From Actinomyces culturomici (GTDB lineage: Bacteria > Actinomycetota > Actinomycetes > Actinomycetales > Actinomycetaceae): DNA of 64,000 bases. Position 1 is the first letter of the stretch, and every line of letters starts with the position of its first letter. Position numbers and translations under genes: made by a program. Under the pieces are notes generated by a model. It was not told where the DNA came from, did not search any database, and was given only the letters and a program-made list of their open reading frames with translations. Below, in pieces: positions 47,400 to 55,852 of this stretch. The stretch spans positions 825,812 to 889,811 of the forward strand of contig NZ_LS991316.1 of the NCBI RefSeq assembly GCF_900499005.1, in the 5' to 3' direction.

Positions 47400-49355
47400 G
47401 TGGACGAGCAGACGACCCTCGACGGCTTCGCGCCGGGCGACGCGCCCGTGAGGGTCGCGGGCGTCCTCGTCGACGTCGACCTCGCCCACCTCGACCGCCC
47501 GCTCGACTACGAGGTTCCGACCGAGCTCCTCGGCGCGGTAGCGCCGGGCGTCCTCGTGAGAGTCCGCCTCGCCGGGCGCCGCCTTCCCGGGTGGGTCGTC
47601 GACGTCCGCACCGAGACCCCCGTTCACCGCCTGTCGCCGATCGAGACGGTCGTCTCGGCGCTGCCCGTCCTCAGTCCGCAGATCCTCCAGGTTGCGAGGC
47701 GCATCGCCGACCGGAACGTCGCGACGGCGTCGCAGGCGCTCTCCCTCGCCATCCCGGCCCGCCACGCCGCGACCGAGAAGGCGGTCCTCGCCGCGGACCC
47801 CGCGCATCCCTCGCCCTGCGCCCCGCCCGAGGGGGCGGCGTGGGCGACCCATCCCGCGGGTCCCGCCCTCCTCGCCCACCTCGGAGCGGGGGAGGGGCCG
47901 CGGGCCGTCTGGACGCAGCTCGGTCCGACGAGGGACGCGCGCATCGTCGAACTCGTCCGCGCGACGCGGTCATCGGGCCGCTCCGCCCTCGTCGTCGCCC
48001 CGACGACCACGATCGCCTCGAGGCTCCACGAACTCCTCGCCGCGGACCTGGACGAGCAGATCGGACTCGTCACCGCGGAGTCGAGCCCGGCCGACCGCTA
48101 CCGCATCCACCTCGAGGCGCTCCTCGGGCGCCTCGGCATCGTCGTCGGCACCCGCTCGGCGGTGTGGACGCCGATGACGGACCTCGGCCTCGTCCTCGTC
48201 GAGGACGACGGCGACGACCGCCTGCGAGAGCGCAGGGCTCCGCGCTGCGACGCCCTCGACGTCGCGGTCGCGCGCGCCCACATCGAGGGCTGCGCCCTCG
48301 TCGCCGGCGCGCACTCCCGTTCGGTGAAGGCGCAGGAGCTCGTCGCCTCCCACTGGGCGGTCGACCTCACGGAGGACGTCCCCGTCCGTCGCGCCCTCGG
48401 CCCGCTGGTCCGCGTCCTCGACGACGCCGACGCCGACGCGGAGGGCCCCGGCGGCGCGATGCGGATGCCGGGAGCGGCGCTGCGCGCGATTCGCGAAGGA
48501 CTGGAGACGGGCCCCGTCCTCGTCCAGGTCGCCTCCTCGGGCTACGTCCCCGTCGTCTCCTGCGCCCGCTGCCGCGCGATCGCCCGGTGCGCCGAGTGCG
48601 GAGGACCTCTGAGGATGGCCGCCTCCGGGGCGGTGAGCTGCGCGTGGTGCGCGCGCCCCGTCCAGGAGTGGCGGTGCCGCCAGTGCTCGGGGACGCGCCT
48701 GCGGTCCGTGCGCGTGGGATCGGAGCGCACCGCCGAGGAGATCGCCCGAACGATCCACGAGACCTCCGTCCTCGTCTCCTCCTCGAGCCACGCGATCACG
48801 CGAACGATCGGCGCCGAGGCGCGGATCGTCGTCGCGACGCCGGGCGCAGAGCCCGCGGCCGAGGGCGGATACGCGGCGCTCGTCATCCTCGACGCGCGCG
48901 CCGTCGCGGGGCGGGCGGAACTGTGGGCGCCAGAAGAGGCGATGCGCCGCTGGTTCAACGCGCTCGCCCTCGTCCGCCCCGGTGGCGCCGCCCTGTTCAG
49001 CGGGGGAGTGGAGACTGCGATGGCCCAGGCGCTCATCCGCCTCGACCCCGCCGACTTCGCGCAGCGCCTGCTCGACGAACGGGCGGCGCTCGGCTACTTC
49101 CCCGCGAAGACCGTCGTCGCCCTCGACGGCGCGCCCGGAGACGTCGCGGCGCTCGCCGGCGGCGCGGAGGGCGAACTCATCGGCACCGTGCCCCTGGAGG
49201 ACTCCGAGGGGTCGGGTCGCGTTCGGGCGCTCGTGCGCGCCGATCGGGGGGAGACTGCGCGGCTCCTCGACTCCCTCGCGCAGGCCCAGCAGCAGCGCGC
49301 CGCCCGCAAGCTCGCGCCCGTGCGAATCACCGTCAACCCGCCCGAGCTCTTCTAA
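47400..49355 (+). CDS. priA: PriA-like primosomal protein lacking helicase motifs
   Basis: A 651-residue protein with the PriA architecture: an N-terminal 3' DNA-binding domain (VLVDVDLAHLDRPLDYEVP, then GVLVRVRLAGRR), a RecA-like pair and the cysteine-rich zinc module (CARCRAIARCAECGGPL, then CAWCARPVQEWRCRQC). Walker A is absent (GPTRDAR where GxxGxGKT is expected) and the DEEH box is VEDDGD. Helicase activity is therefore unlikely; actinobacterial PriA proteins are commonly degenerate in this way and presumably act as replication-restart scaffolds. The GTG start is inferred from the domain start. Confidence 0.9.
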   Translation: MDEQTTLDGFAPGDAPVRVAGVLVDVDLAHLDRPLDYEVPTELLGAVAPGVLVRVRLAGRRLPGWVVDVRTETPVHRLSPIETVVSALPVLSPQILQVARRIADRNVATASQALSLAIPARHAATEKAVLAADPAHPSPCAPPEGAAWATHPAGPALLAHLGAGEGPRAVWTQLGPTRDARIVELVRATRSSGRSALVVAPTTTIASRLHELLAADLDEQIGLVTAESSPADRYRIHLEALLGRLGIVVGTRSAVWTPMTDLGLVLVEDDGDDRLRERRAPRCDALDVAVARAHIEGCALVAGAHSRSVKAQELVASHWAVDLTEDVPVRRALGPLVRVLDDADADAEGPGGAMRMPGAALRAIREGLETGPVLVQVASSGYVPVVSCARCRAIARCAECGGPLRMAASGAVSCAWCARPVQEWRCRQCSGTRLRSVRVGSERTAEEIARTIHETSVLVSSSSHAITRTIGAEARIVVATPGAEPAAEGGYAALVILDARAVAGRAELWAPEEAMRRWFNALALVRPGGAALFSGGVETAMAQALIRLDPADFAQRLLDERAALGYFPAKTVVALDGAPGDVAALAGGAEGELIGTVPLEDSEGSGRVRALVRADRGETARLLDSLAQAQQQRAARKLAPVRITVNPPELF

Positions 49356-49356
49356 C

Positions 49357-49402
49357 CCGAGCGAGTGCTTCTCACTCGAGTGGGTTCTCCCCACCCGCTC
49401 GG
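49357..49402 (+). terminator. Nested hairpins after priA (possible three-way junction)
   Basis: CCGAGCG (49357-49363) pairs with CGCTCGG (49396-49402). Between them lie two small hairpins, AGTG/CACT (49364-49376) and GTGGG/CCCAC around TTCTC. It most likely ends the priA transcript. Confidence 0.5.
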
Positions 49403-49446
49403 ATCGTTCCAAACCCCGCGGGGGCGGGCGGAGGACGGCCCACGGC

Positions 49447-49452
49447 TAGACT
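49447..49452 (+). promoter_or_regulatory. -10 hexamer TAGACT, leaderless promoter of fmt
   Basis: TAGACT ends six bases before the GTG at 49459, with no ribosome binding site between. Confidence 0.62.
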
Positions 49453-49458
49453 GGACGG

Positions 49459-50400
49459 GTGCGCATCGTCTTCGCGGGCACGCCCGCCCCCGCCGTCCCC
49501 ACCCTCCAGGCCCTCCTCGCCTCCGAGCACGAGGTCGTCGCGGTCCTCACGCGGCCCCCGGCCCGTGCGGGACGCGGCCGCGCCCTCGTCCCCTCGCCGG
49601 TCGCCGAGGCCGCCCGCGAGGCCGGGATCGAGGTCATCGAGGCGAGCGGATTCCGCGATCCCGAGATCCGGGAGCGCGTCGCAGCTCTCGGCACGGATCT
49701 CGGCGTCGTCGTCGCCTACGGCGCGCTCATCCCCCAAGAGGTGCTCGACATGCCCGCGCACGGCTGGATCAACCTCCATTTCTCCGACCTGCCGCGCTGG
49801 CGGGGCGCCGCCCCCGTCCAGTGGGCGATCCTCTCCGGGGACACCGCGACCGCCTCCAGCGTCTTCCTTCTCGAGAAGGGGCTCGACACCGGGCCCGTCT
49901 ACTCGCGACTGCCCGTCGAGATCGGCCGCGAGACCGCGGGCGAGCTCCTCGCGCGCATGGTGGAGCTCGGCGCGCCCCAGGTGCTCTCCGTCGTCGACGC
50001 GATCGCGGACGGAAGCGCCGTCGCCGTCGCGCAGGACGAGGACGATCCGCGGGTGACGAAGGCGCGACAGCTGTCCCACGAGGACGGGTTCGTCGACTTC
50101 GCCGAGACCGCGGCCGAGGTCGACCGCAGGATCCGCGCCGTCGATCCGAACCCCGGTGCCTGGACCCTCCTGCCCGACGGTCGGCGACTCAAGCTCGGCG
50201 CCCTCGAACCGGTCGAGGAGGACCTGCCGATCGGCGTCGTGGCCGCGACGAAGAAGGAGGTGCTCGTCGGCTGCGGATCCGGGGCCGTGAGACTCGGACG
50301 CGTCGCCCCCGCGGGCAAGGGCTGGATGGAGGCGGCCGCCTGGGCGCGCGGCGCCCGCCTTCCCGAGGGCGCCCGACTCGGCGCGGAGGAGGAGCGATGA
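49459..50400 (+). CDS. fmt: Methionyl-tRNA formyltransferase
   Basis: A 313-residue enzyme that formylates initiator Met-tRNA using 10-formyl-tetrahydrofolate. The N-terminal formyltransferase fold begins RIVFAGTPAPAVPTLQAL, has the folate/catalytic motif INLHFSDLPRWRGAAPVQWAI (catalytic Asn-His region) and ends in the C-terminal OB domain. ATGA-type overlap with rsmB. Confidence 0.95.
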   Translation: MRIVFAGTPAPAVPTLQALLASEHEVVAVLTRPPARAGRGRALVPSPVAEAAREAGIEVIEASGFRDPEIRERVAALGTDLGVVVAYGALIPQEVLDMPAHGWINLHFSDLPRWRGAAPVQWAILSGDTATASSVFLLEKGLDTGPVYSRLPVEIGRETAGELLARMVELGAPQVLSVVDAIADGSAVAVAQDEDDPRVTKARQLSHEDGFVDFAETAAEVDRRIRAVDPNPGAWTLLPDGRRLKLGALEPVEEDLPIGVVAATKKEVLVGCGSGAVRLGRVAPAGKGWMEAAAWARGARLPEGARLGAEEER

Positions 50401-51869
50401 CGCGCAAGTACTCCGACGGCTACCGCTCGGTCCGCGAGGTCGACGCCGCCCGGCGCGTCGCCTTCGACGTCCTCATGGACGTCGAGACCGAGGGCGCCTA
50501 CGCGAACCTCGCCCTCGCGAAGGCGCTGCGCGCCGCGAGGAACCGCGAGCGCCTCGACGCCCGAGACGCCGCCTTCGCCTCCGAGCTCGTCAACGGGACG
50601 CTGCGCGCGCAGGGACGCCTCGACTGGGTCCTCGCCCGCCACCTCACCCGCCCGCTCTCCGAGGCCGACCCCGGAGTCCGTGTGCTCCTTCGGCTCGGCG
50701 CTCACCAGCTCCTCGACATGCGCGTTCCCGACCACGCGGCGGTCGCGACGACCGTCGACCTCGCCCGCGCCCGCCTCACCGACGGCCCGACGCGCATGGT
50801 GAACGCCGTCCTCCGCTCGATCACCCGGGAGGAGCTCGGCGCGATCGACGCGGCGATGGCCGCGATCCCCGACCGCTTCGAACGACTCGCGGTCCGCACG
50901 TCCCACCCCGAATGGATGGTCCGCGCCTTCGAGGACGCGCTCATCGCCCACGGCTACGACCCGACCGAGCTCGAGCCCCTGCTCGAGGGCGATGACGAGC
51001 CCCCGATCGTCTCCCTCGTCGCCCGCCCCGGACTCGTCGAACCCGACGACCTCGCCGACGAGGCCGCCGAGGTGCTCGGAACCCGCGTCGCGCTGGGCAC
51101 GGTGAGCGAGCGCGCCGTGCTCATCGAGAGCGGCGACCCCGCCTCCCTCGACTCGATCCGCACGGGACTCGCGGGCGTGCAGGACGAGGGCTCCCAGCTC
51201 TCCGCCCTCGTCGCCGCGGCGGCCCCGCTCTCGGGTCCCGACGCCTCGTGGCTCGATCTCTGCGCCGGCCCGGGCGGCAAGGCGTCCCTCCTCGGGGCGA
51301 TCGGCGCCGGACGGGGCGCGCGCCTCACCGCGAACGAGGTCCACCCGCACCGCGCTCGCCTCGTCGAGCGCGCCTGCCGGATGCTCGACAACGTCGACGT
51401 CGTCTCGGCCGACGGGAGGACCTTCGGCGGCCCGAGGACCCCGTGGCCGCTCGGCTCCTTCGACCGCGTGCTCGTCGACGCCCCGTGCTCGGGCATGGGC
51501 TCGATGCGCCGGCGCCCGGAGTCGCGCTGGCGCCGATCCGAGGCCGACCTCGACGACCTCGTCGCCCTCCAGGCCGAGCTCCTCGACCGCGCGCTCGAGC
51601 TCGTCCGGCCCGGCGGCGTCCTCGCCTACGTCACGTGCTCGCCGCACGCGCGCGAGACCGTCGCCCAGGTCGAGCGCCTCGTCGAGCGCGGGGGAGTGAT
51701 CCTCCAGGACGCAGTCGCGATCGGGGAGTCCCTCGCCCCCGAGTCCCTCGAGATCCCCGCTTCGGCGGGGAGGATCCGCGGGGCCGAGGACGGGCGCGCG
51801 CTCCAGCTCTGGCAGCACCGTCACGGCACCGACCTCATGTTCATCGCCGTGCTCGAACGAGCGGACTAA
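50397..51869 (+). CDS. rsmB: 16S rRNA (cytosine-967-C5)-methyltransferase RsmB/Sun-type
   Basis: A 490-residue protein with an N-terminal NusB-like RNA-binding domain ([24 protein letters not shown]) and a C-terminal RsmB/NOP2 methyltransferase: SAM motif [23 protein letters not shown] with one catalytic Cys, and [11 protein letters not shown] with the other. GGAGGAG in the end of fmt serves as ribosome binding site. Confidence 0.93.
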   Translation: MTRKYSDGYRSVREVDAARRVAFDVLMDVETEGAYANLALAKALRAARNRERLDARDAAFASELVNGTLRAQGRLDWVLARHLTRPLSEADPGVRVLLRLGAHQLLDMRVPDHAAVATTVDLARARLTDGPTRMVNAVLRSITREELGAIDAAMAAIPDRFERLAVRTSHPEWMVRAFEDALIAHGYDPTELEPLLEGDDEPPIVSLVARPGLVEPDDLADEAAEVLGTRVALGTVSERAVLIESGDPASLDSIRTGLAGVQDEGSQLSALVAAAAPLSGPDASWLDLCAGPGGKASLLGAIGAGRGARLTANEVHPHRARLVERACRMLDNVDVVSADGRTFGGPRTPWPLGSFDRVLVDAPCSGMGSMRRRPESRWRRSEADLDDLVALQAELLDRALELVRPGGVLAYVTCSPHARETVAQVERLVERGGVILQDAVAIGESLAPESLEIPASAGRIRGAEDGRALQLWQHRHGTDLMFIAVLERAD

Positions 51870-51897
51870 GGCCCGGTGGGGACGGGGATCGCGTCGG

Positions 51898-51903
51898 TAG
51901 ACT
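51898..51903 (+). promoter_or_regulatory. -10 hexamer TAGACT, leaderless promoter of rpe
   Basis: TAGACT ends seven bases before the ATG at 51911. Confidence 0.58.
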
Positions 51904-51910
51904 GGCGCCT

Positions 51911-52573
51911 ATGAGCCTCACGATCTCCCCCTCCATCCTCAACTGCGACATCGCCGATCTGCGCGGCGAGCTGAAGAAGATCGCCGGCGCCGACGTCGCG
52001 CACGTCGACGTCATGGACAACCACTTCGTGCCCAACCTCTCCTGGGGCCTCCCGGTCGTCGAGGCCGTCGTCGCCTCCGGCGTCCTCCCGGTCGACGCGC
52101 ACCTCATGATCGAGGACCCGGACCGCTGGGCGCCCGGTTACGCGGAGGCGGGCTGCCATTCGGTGACCTTCCACGCCGAGGCCGCCCACGCGCCGCTGCG
52201 CCTCGCCCGGGAACTCCACCGGCTCGGCTCGAAGGTCGGCCTCGGACTCAAGCCCGCGACCGACATCGCCCCCTTCGTCGACATCCTCTCCGAATTCGAC
52301 ATGATCCTCGTCATGACCGTCGAGCCCGGCTTCGGGGGCCAGTCCTTCATCGAGTCGATGCTCCCGAAGATCCGTCGCACCCGCGAGGCGATCAACGCCG
52401 CGGGTCTCGAGGTCTCCATCCAGGTGGACGGCGGCGTCTCCCGCGCGACGATCGAGCGCGCCGCGGAGGCCGGCGCCGACAACTTCGTCGCGGGCTCCGC
52501 CGTCTTCAAGGCCGAGGACGCCTATGCGGAGGTGGAGCTCCTCCGCGAGCTCGCGGGGCGCCACACCCACTGA
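51911..52573 (+). CDS. rpe: Ribulose-phosphate 3-epimerase
   Basis: A 220-residue TIM barrel interconverting ribulose-5-phosphate and xylulose-5-phosphate in the pentose phosphate pathway. Conserved motifs are [49 protein letters not shown] and IQVDGGVS, which carry the metal and acid/base residues. A strong hairpin follows 13 bases after the stop. Confidence 0.95.
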   Translation: MSLTISPSILNCDIADLRGELKKIAGADVAHVDVMDNHFVPNLSWGLPVVEAVVASGVLPVDAHLMIEDPDRWAPGYAEAGCHSVTFHAEAAHAPLRLARELHRLGSKVGLGLKPATDIAPFVDILSEFDMILVMTVEPGFGGQSFIESMLPKIRRTREAINAAGLEVSIQVDGGVSRATIERAAEAGADNFVAGSAVFKAEDAYAEVELLRELAGRHTH

Positions 52574-52586
52574 TATTCCGGACGAC

Positions 52587-52620
52587 ACGCGGCCCGACCT
52601 CGCACGAGGCCGGGCCGCGT
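52587..52620 (+). terminator. Terminator of rpe
   Basis: The 16-base arms 52587-52602 and 52605-52620 are complementary except for one position. The hairpin separates rpe from the FMN-riboswitch transcript. Confidence 0.75.
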
Positions 52621-52622
52621 GG

Positions 52623-52628
52623 CATGAT
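52623..52628 (+). promoter_or_regulatory. Possible -10 hexamer CATGAT of the riboswitch transcript
   Basis: CATGAT differs from TATGAT by one base and ends six bases before the P1 stem of the riboswitch, a plausible distance for transcription start. Confidence 0.4.
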
Positions 52629-52634
52629 GGGGAC

Positions 52635-52753
52635 CAGCTCCGGGGTCGGTGCAAGTCCGAACCGGCGGTGAGAGTCCGCGACCCGCCCGCTATCGGGCGG
52701 TTGAATCGGTGAAATTCCGATACCGACGGTGAAAGTCCGGATGGGAGGAGCTG
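52635..52753 (+). promoter_or_regulatory. FMN riboswitch (RFN element)
   Basis: The conserved core is fully readable: GGGGTCGGTGCAAGTCC, ACCGGCGGTGAGAGTCC, GCGACCCGC, the variable arm CCCGCTATCGGGCGG, TTGAATCGGTGAAATTCC, ACCGACGGTGAAAGTCC and GGATGGGAGGAG. P1 is CAGCTCC (52635-52641) with GGAGCTG (52747-52753). It binds FMN and lowers expression of the downstream transporter genes. The control mechanism is unclear: a 9-bp hairpin (52754-52762 / 52771-52779) follows directly, and GGCTCC in its loop could pair with the 3' strand of P1. Confidence 0.96.
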
Positions 52754-52779
52754 CGAGCGCGCGGGGCTCCGTGCGCTCG
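52754..52779 (+). terminator. Hairpin after the FMN riboswitch, possible expression platform
   Basis: CGAGCGCGC (52754-52762) pairs with GTGCGCTCG (52771-52779), one G-U, loop GGGGCTCC. No T-run follows. The loop could instead pair with the riboswitch P1 3' strand, giving two mutually exclusive folds. Confidence 0.4.
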
Positions 52780-52814
52780 GCGCCGTGCGTACCCGGATGC
52801 CGGAAGGACCGGAC

Positions 52815-53588
52815 GTGGCACGTCGTGCTCGACCCTCGCGTCGCACCGCGCTGATCGCGCCGATCGTCCTGCTCATCGTCCTGCTCGCGGGATGGTGGGC
52901 GACGACGTCCTTCACCGGCATCGAATCCTGGCGACTGCCGTCGCCGGGGGCCACGTGGACGCGCGCACTCGAGGTGGCGGCCCTGCCGTCGTTCTGGTCG
53001 AAGGCGGCGCTCACGGCGCTCGAGGCCCTCGCGGGCTCGATCGTCGGCACCCTCGTCGCCCTTCCCCTCGCGTACCTCGTCTACCGCTCGCCGATCGTCT
53101 CGGCGGCGGTGGAGCCATTCCTCGGCGCCACTCAAGCGCTCCCCGCGATCGCGCTCGCCCCGCTCCTCGTCCTGTGGATCGGGTACGGCTTCTGGTCGAT
53201 CACCGCCCTTTGCGCGCTCCTCGTGTTCTTCCCGATCCTCGTCTCCACGGTCGTCGGCCTCCGGCACCTCGACCAGGAGGTCCTCGAGGCGGCGGAGCTC
53301 GACGGCGCGTCCGGGTGGACGATGGCCGCGGCCATGGAGTTCCCGCTCGCCGCGCCCTCGATCCTCGGCGGCGTCCGCAACGGCTTCACCCTCTCGGTGA
53401 CCGGCGCGGTCGTCGGCGAGATGGTCATGGGCGGCAACGGCCTCGGGCAGGTCCTCACGCAGGCGCGATCGAACGTCGATACGGCGGGGATGTTCGTCGC
53501 GATCCTCCTGCTCTGCCTGATGGCGACCGCGGCCTACATCCTCGTCTACCGGATCGAGCGCTCCCGCAAGTACGCGATCTCCCAGTGA
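52815..53588 (+). CDS. ribX: ABC transporter permease, RibX-like riboflavin uptake
   Basis: A 257-residue BPD-type permease with about six membrane segments. The EAA loop reads DQEVLEAAELDGASGWTMAAAMEFPLAAPSILGG, the docking site for an ABC ATPase. It belongs to the SsuC/TauC/ThiX-like group. The FMN riboswitch directly upstream makes riboflavin or a precursor the likely substrate, as in the RibXY systems described in other bacteria; the link is by context. GTG 52815 is chosen for the GGAAGGA ribosome binding site; starts at 52785 (GTG) or 52797 (ATG) would extend it in frame. Confidence 0.82.
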   Translation: MARRARPSRRTALIAPIVLLIVLLAGWWATTSFTGIESWRLPSPGATWTRALEVAALPSFWSKAALTALEALAGSIVGTLVALPLAYLVYRSPIVSAAVEPFLGATQALPAIALAPLLVLWIGYGFWSITALCALLVFFPILVSTVVGLRHLDQEVLEAAELDGASGWTMAAAMEFPLAAPSILGGVRNGFTLSVTGAVVGEMVMGGNGLGQVLTQARSNVDTAGMFVAILLLCLMATAAYILVYRIERSRKYAISQ

Positions 53589-53598
53589 AAGCAGAACG

Positions 53599-54630
53599 AT
53601 GATCCCTCGCACCCGAATCCTCTCCGCCGGCCTCGCCCTCGTCGCCGCCGTCTCCCTCGCGGCCTGTTCAGCGGGCTCGACCCCGGAATCGGCCGCGTCC
53701 GGCGCCGAATCCACGAGCGGGACCGCCGTGACGATCGGTCTCACGTACATCCCCAACGTCCAGTTCTCCCCGGTCTACGTCGCCGCCGACGACGGCCTGT
53801 ACGCGAAGGCCGGGCTCGACGCGACGATCCGCCACCACGGCTCCGACGAGGGCCTCTTCACCGCGCTCCTCGCCGACGAGGAGAACGTCGTCGTCGCCTC
53901 GGGCGACGAGGCGCTCGTCGCCGCGGCCCAGGGCATGGACCTCGTGTCGATCGGCGCCTACTACCGCACCTACCCGGGCGTCGTCATCGTCCCCGCCGAC
54001 TCGTCGGTCTCGACCCTCGTCGACCTCAAGGGGAAGACGATCGGCATCCCCGGCGAGTACGGGTCGAGCTGGTACGCGACGCTCGCCGCCCTCGAGGAGG
54101 GCGGCCTGACGTCCTCGGACGCGACGATCGCCTCGATCGGCTACACCCAGCAGGCGGCGCTCGCCGGCGGCAAGGTCGACGCCGTCGTCGGCTTCTCGAA
54201 TAACGACCTCGTCCAGATGGAGAACGCCGGGATGGCGGTCCGCGCGATCCCGCTGAACTCCGACACGCCGCTCGTCGCGGCCTCGCTCATCACGACCCGC
54301 GAGTGGGCGAAGGCCCACCCCGACCTCGCGAAGGCGGTCGTCGAGGCGACGACGGCGGGCATCGCGGCGGTCGTCGAGGGTCCCGAGGCCGCCCTCGACG
54401 CGACGGCGACGCGCGACGACACCCTCTCCGACTCCACGACCCGCGCGAACGCGAAGGCCGTCCTCGAGGCGACGATCCCGCTCTTCACCGGCTCTGACGG
54501 TTCCGTGAGCGCCGTCCAGGACCTCGACACGTGGAAGAAGATGGGCGACTTCCTCGCCTCGGTCCCCGGCGTCCTCACCGGGAAGGTCGACGCCGCCTCC
54601 GTGGTGACGAACGACTACGCGGGGAAGTGA
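53599..54630 (+). CDS. ribY: ABC transporter substrate-binding lipoprotein, RibY-like (NMT1/THI5 fold)
   Basis: A 343-residue lipoprotein. A signal peptide ends in the lipobox LAAC with lipidated C23, followed by a Ser/Ala/Gly linker and an NMT1/THI5-like binding domain (VTIGLTYIPNVQFSPVYVAADDGLYAKAGLDATIRHHG, then LKGKTIGIPGEYGSSW). Such proteins carry riboflavin, pyrimidine precursors of thiamine, or sulfonates; the FMN riboswitch points to riboflavin. It would present ligand to the permease encoded 10 bases upstream. No ATPase gene follows. Confidence 0.85.
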   Translation: MIPRTRILSAGLALVAAVSLAACSAGSTPESAASGAESTSGTAVTIGLTYIPNVQFSPVYVAADDGLYAKAGLDATIRHHGSDEGLFTALLADEENVVVASGDEALVAAAQGMDLVSIGAYYRTYPGVVIVPADSSVSTLVDLKGKTIGIPGEYGSSWYATLAALEEGGLTSSDATIASIGYTQQAALAGGKVDAVVGFSNNDLVQMENAGMAVRAIPLNSDTPLVAASLITTREWAKAHPDLAKAVVEATTAGIAAVVEGPEAALDATATRDDTLSDSTTRANAKAVLEATIPLFTGSDGSVSAVQDLDTWKKMGDFLASVPGVLTGKVDAASVVTNDYAGK

Positions 54631-54638
54631 CGCATCGG

Positions 54639-54674
54639 GCGGGTCCGGCGAACGGCCCTCGTCGCCGGACCCGC
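54639..54674 (+). terminator. Terminator after ribY
   Basis: GCGGGTCCGGCGA (54639-54651) pairs exactly with 54662-54674 around a 10-base loop. Confidence 0.75.
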
Positions 54675-54685
54675 CGCCTGACCAC

Positions 54686-54691
54686 TAGAGT
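54686..54691 (+). promoter_or_regulatory. -10 hexamer TAGAGT, leaderless promoter of hisE-hisG
   Basis: TAGAGT ends six bases before the ATG at 54698; hisG follows seven bases after the hisE stop and should be co-transcribed. Confidence 0.6.
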
Positions 54692-54697
54692 GACGCC

Positions 54698-54961
54698 ATG
54701 ACGACATTCGACGCACTGTTCGCGGAGCTCTCCGAGAAGGCCCAGACCCGTCCTGAGGGGTCGGGCACCGTCGCGGAACTCGACAAGGGCATTCACGCCA
54801 TCGGGAAGAAGATCGTCGAGGAGGCGGGCGAGGTCTGGATGGCCGCCGAGTACGAGACCCTCGACGACTGCGCCCTCGAGATCTCCCAGCTCCTCTACCA
54901 CGCCCAGGTGATGATGATCGCCAAGGGGCTCACGCTCGACGACGTCTACCGCCACCTCTGA
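54698..54961 (+). CDS. hisE: Phosphoribosyl-ATP pyrophosphohydrolase
   Basis: An 87-residue all-alpha enzyme for the second step of histidine synthesis, hydrolysing PR-ATP to PR-AMP. The metal-binding helices are [16 protein letters not shown] and [16 protein letters not shown]. It is a stand-alone HisE, as in other actinobacteria, not fused to HisI. In one of the two metal helices the usual EAADLLYH is EISQLLYH, a mild deviation. Confidence 0.92.
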   Translation: MTTFDALFAELSEKAQTRPEGSGTVAELDKGIHAIGKKIVEEAGEVWMAAEYETLDDCALEISQLLYHAQVMMIAKGLTLDDVYRHL

Positions 54962-54968
54962 GGAACAC

Positions 54969-55814
54969 ATGCTGCGCATCGCCGTCCCCAACAAGGGATC
55001 CCTCTCCGAACCCGCCATTCAACTCCTCGACGAGGCCGGCTACCGCACGCGCCGCCGCGGCCGCGAGCTCGTCCTCACCGACGCGGAGAACGAGGTCGAA
55101 CTCTTCTTCCTCCGGCCGCGCGATATCGCGGTCTACGTCGGACGCGGGTCGATCCACGCCGGCATCACCGGGCGCGACCTGCTCCTCGACTCCGGAACCT
55201 CGGCCGTCGAGCACCGCGCGCTCGGCTTCGCCCGCTCGACCTTCCGCTTCGCGGCGCCGATCGGGACGATGACCTCGCTCGACGACATCGCGGGCAAGCG
55301 CGTCGGCGCCTCCTACGACCACCTCGTCCGCACCTACCTCGCCGAGCGCGGGGTCGACGCCGAGGTCGTCCACCTCGACGGCGCGGTCGAGTCCTCGGTG
55401 CGCCTCGGCGTCGCCGACCTCATCGCCGACGTCGTCGAGACCGGTTCCACTCTCAAGGCCGCGGGCCTCGAGGTCTTCGAGGAGCCGCTCCTCAAGTCGG
55501 AGGCCGTCCTCATCACCCGCGAGGATCTGCGCGAGGACCCGGCGCTCGCGACCCTCGACCGTCGCCTCCAGGGCGTCCAGGTCGCCCGCTCCTACGTGAT
55601 CGTCGACTTCAACGTCCGCGAGCAGGACCTCGCGAAGACGAGCGACATCGCTCCAGGATTCGACTCGCCGACGATCAGCCCGCTCCTCAACTCCGAGTGG
55701 CGCGCGGTCCGCGTCATGGTCCAGTCCGAGGGCGTCAACCTCGTCATGGACCGCCTCCACGAGGCGGGTGCGCGCGGCATCATCGTCACCGAGTTGAAGG
55801 CGTCCCGGCTCTGA
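54969..55814 (+). CDS. hisG: ATP phosphoribosyltransferase, long form
   Basis: A 281-residue enzyme for the first and feedback-controlled step of histidine synthesis, joining ATP and PRPP. It begins [18 protein letters not shown], contains [19 protein letters not shown], and has the C-terminal regulatory domain of about 75 residues (after residue 205) that binds histidine in the long form, so no HisZ is needed. AGGAAC precedes the ATG. It is coupled to hisE. Confidence 0.94.
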   Translation: MLRIAVPNKGSLSEPAIQLLDEAGYRTRRRGRELVLTDAENEVELFFLRPRDIAVYVGRGSIHAGITGRDLLLDSGTSAVEHRALGFARSTFRFAAPIGTMTSLDDIAGKRVGASYDHLVRTYLAERGVDAEVVHLDGAVESSVRLGVADLIADVVETGSTLKAAGLEVFEEPLLKSEAVLITREDLREDPALATLDRRLQGVQVARSYVIVDFNVREQDLAKTSDIAPGFDSPTISPLLNSEWRAVRVMVQSEGVNLVMDRLHEAGARGIIVTELKASRL

Positions 55815-55840
55815 TACGGCGCCCGCGTCCGCGCAGGTCG

Positions 55841-55846
55841 TAGGCT
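55841..55846 (+). promoter_or_regulatory. -10 hexamer TAGGCT, leaderless promoter of pafB-pafC-helY-lnt
   Basis: TAGGCT ends six bases before the GTG at 55853. The four downstream genes overlap end to start and should form one transcript. Confidence 0.58.
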
Positions 55847-55852
55847 TGGCCC

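Noticed and set aside
54698..54961. Possible relation between HisE here and the MazG-like domain at 10 kb as duplicates.
   Set aside because: They share only the general metal-binding helix pattern of the PRA-PH/MazG superfamily, with no close sequence similarity.
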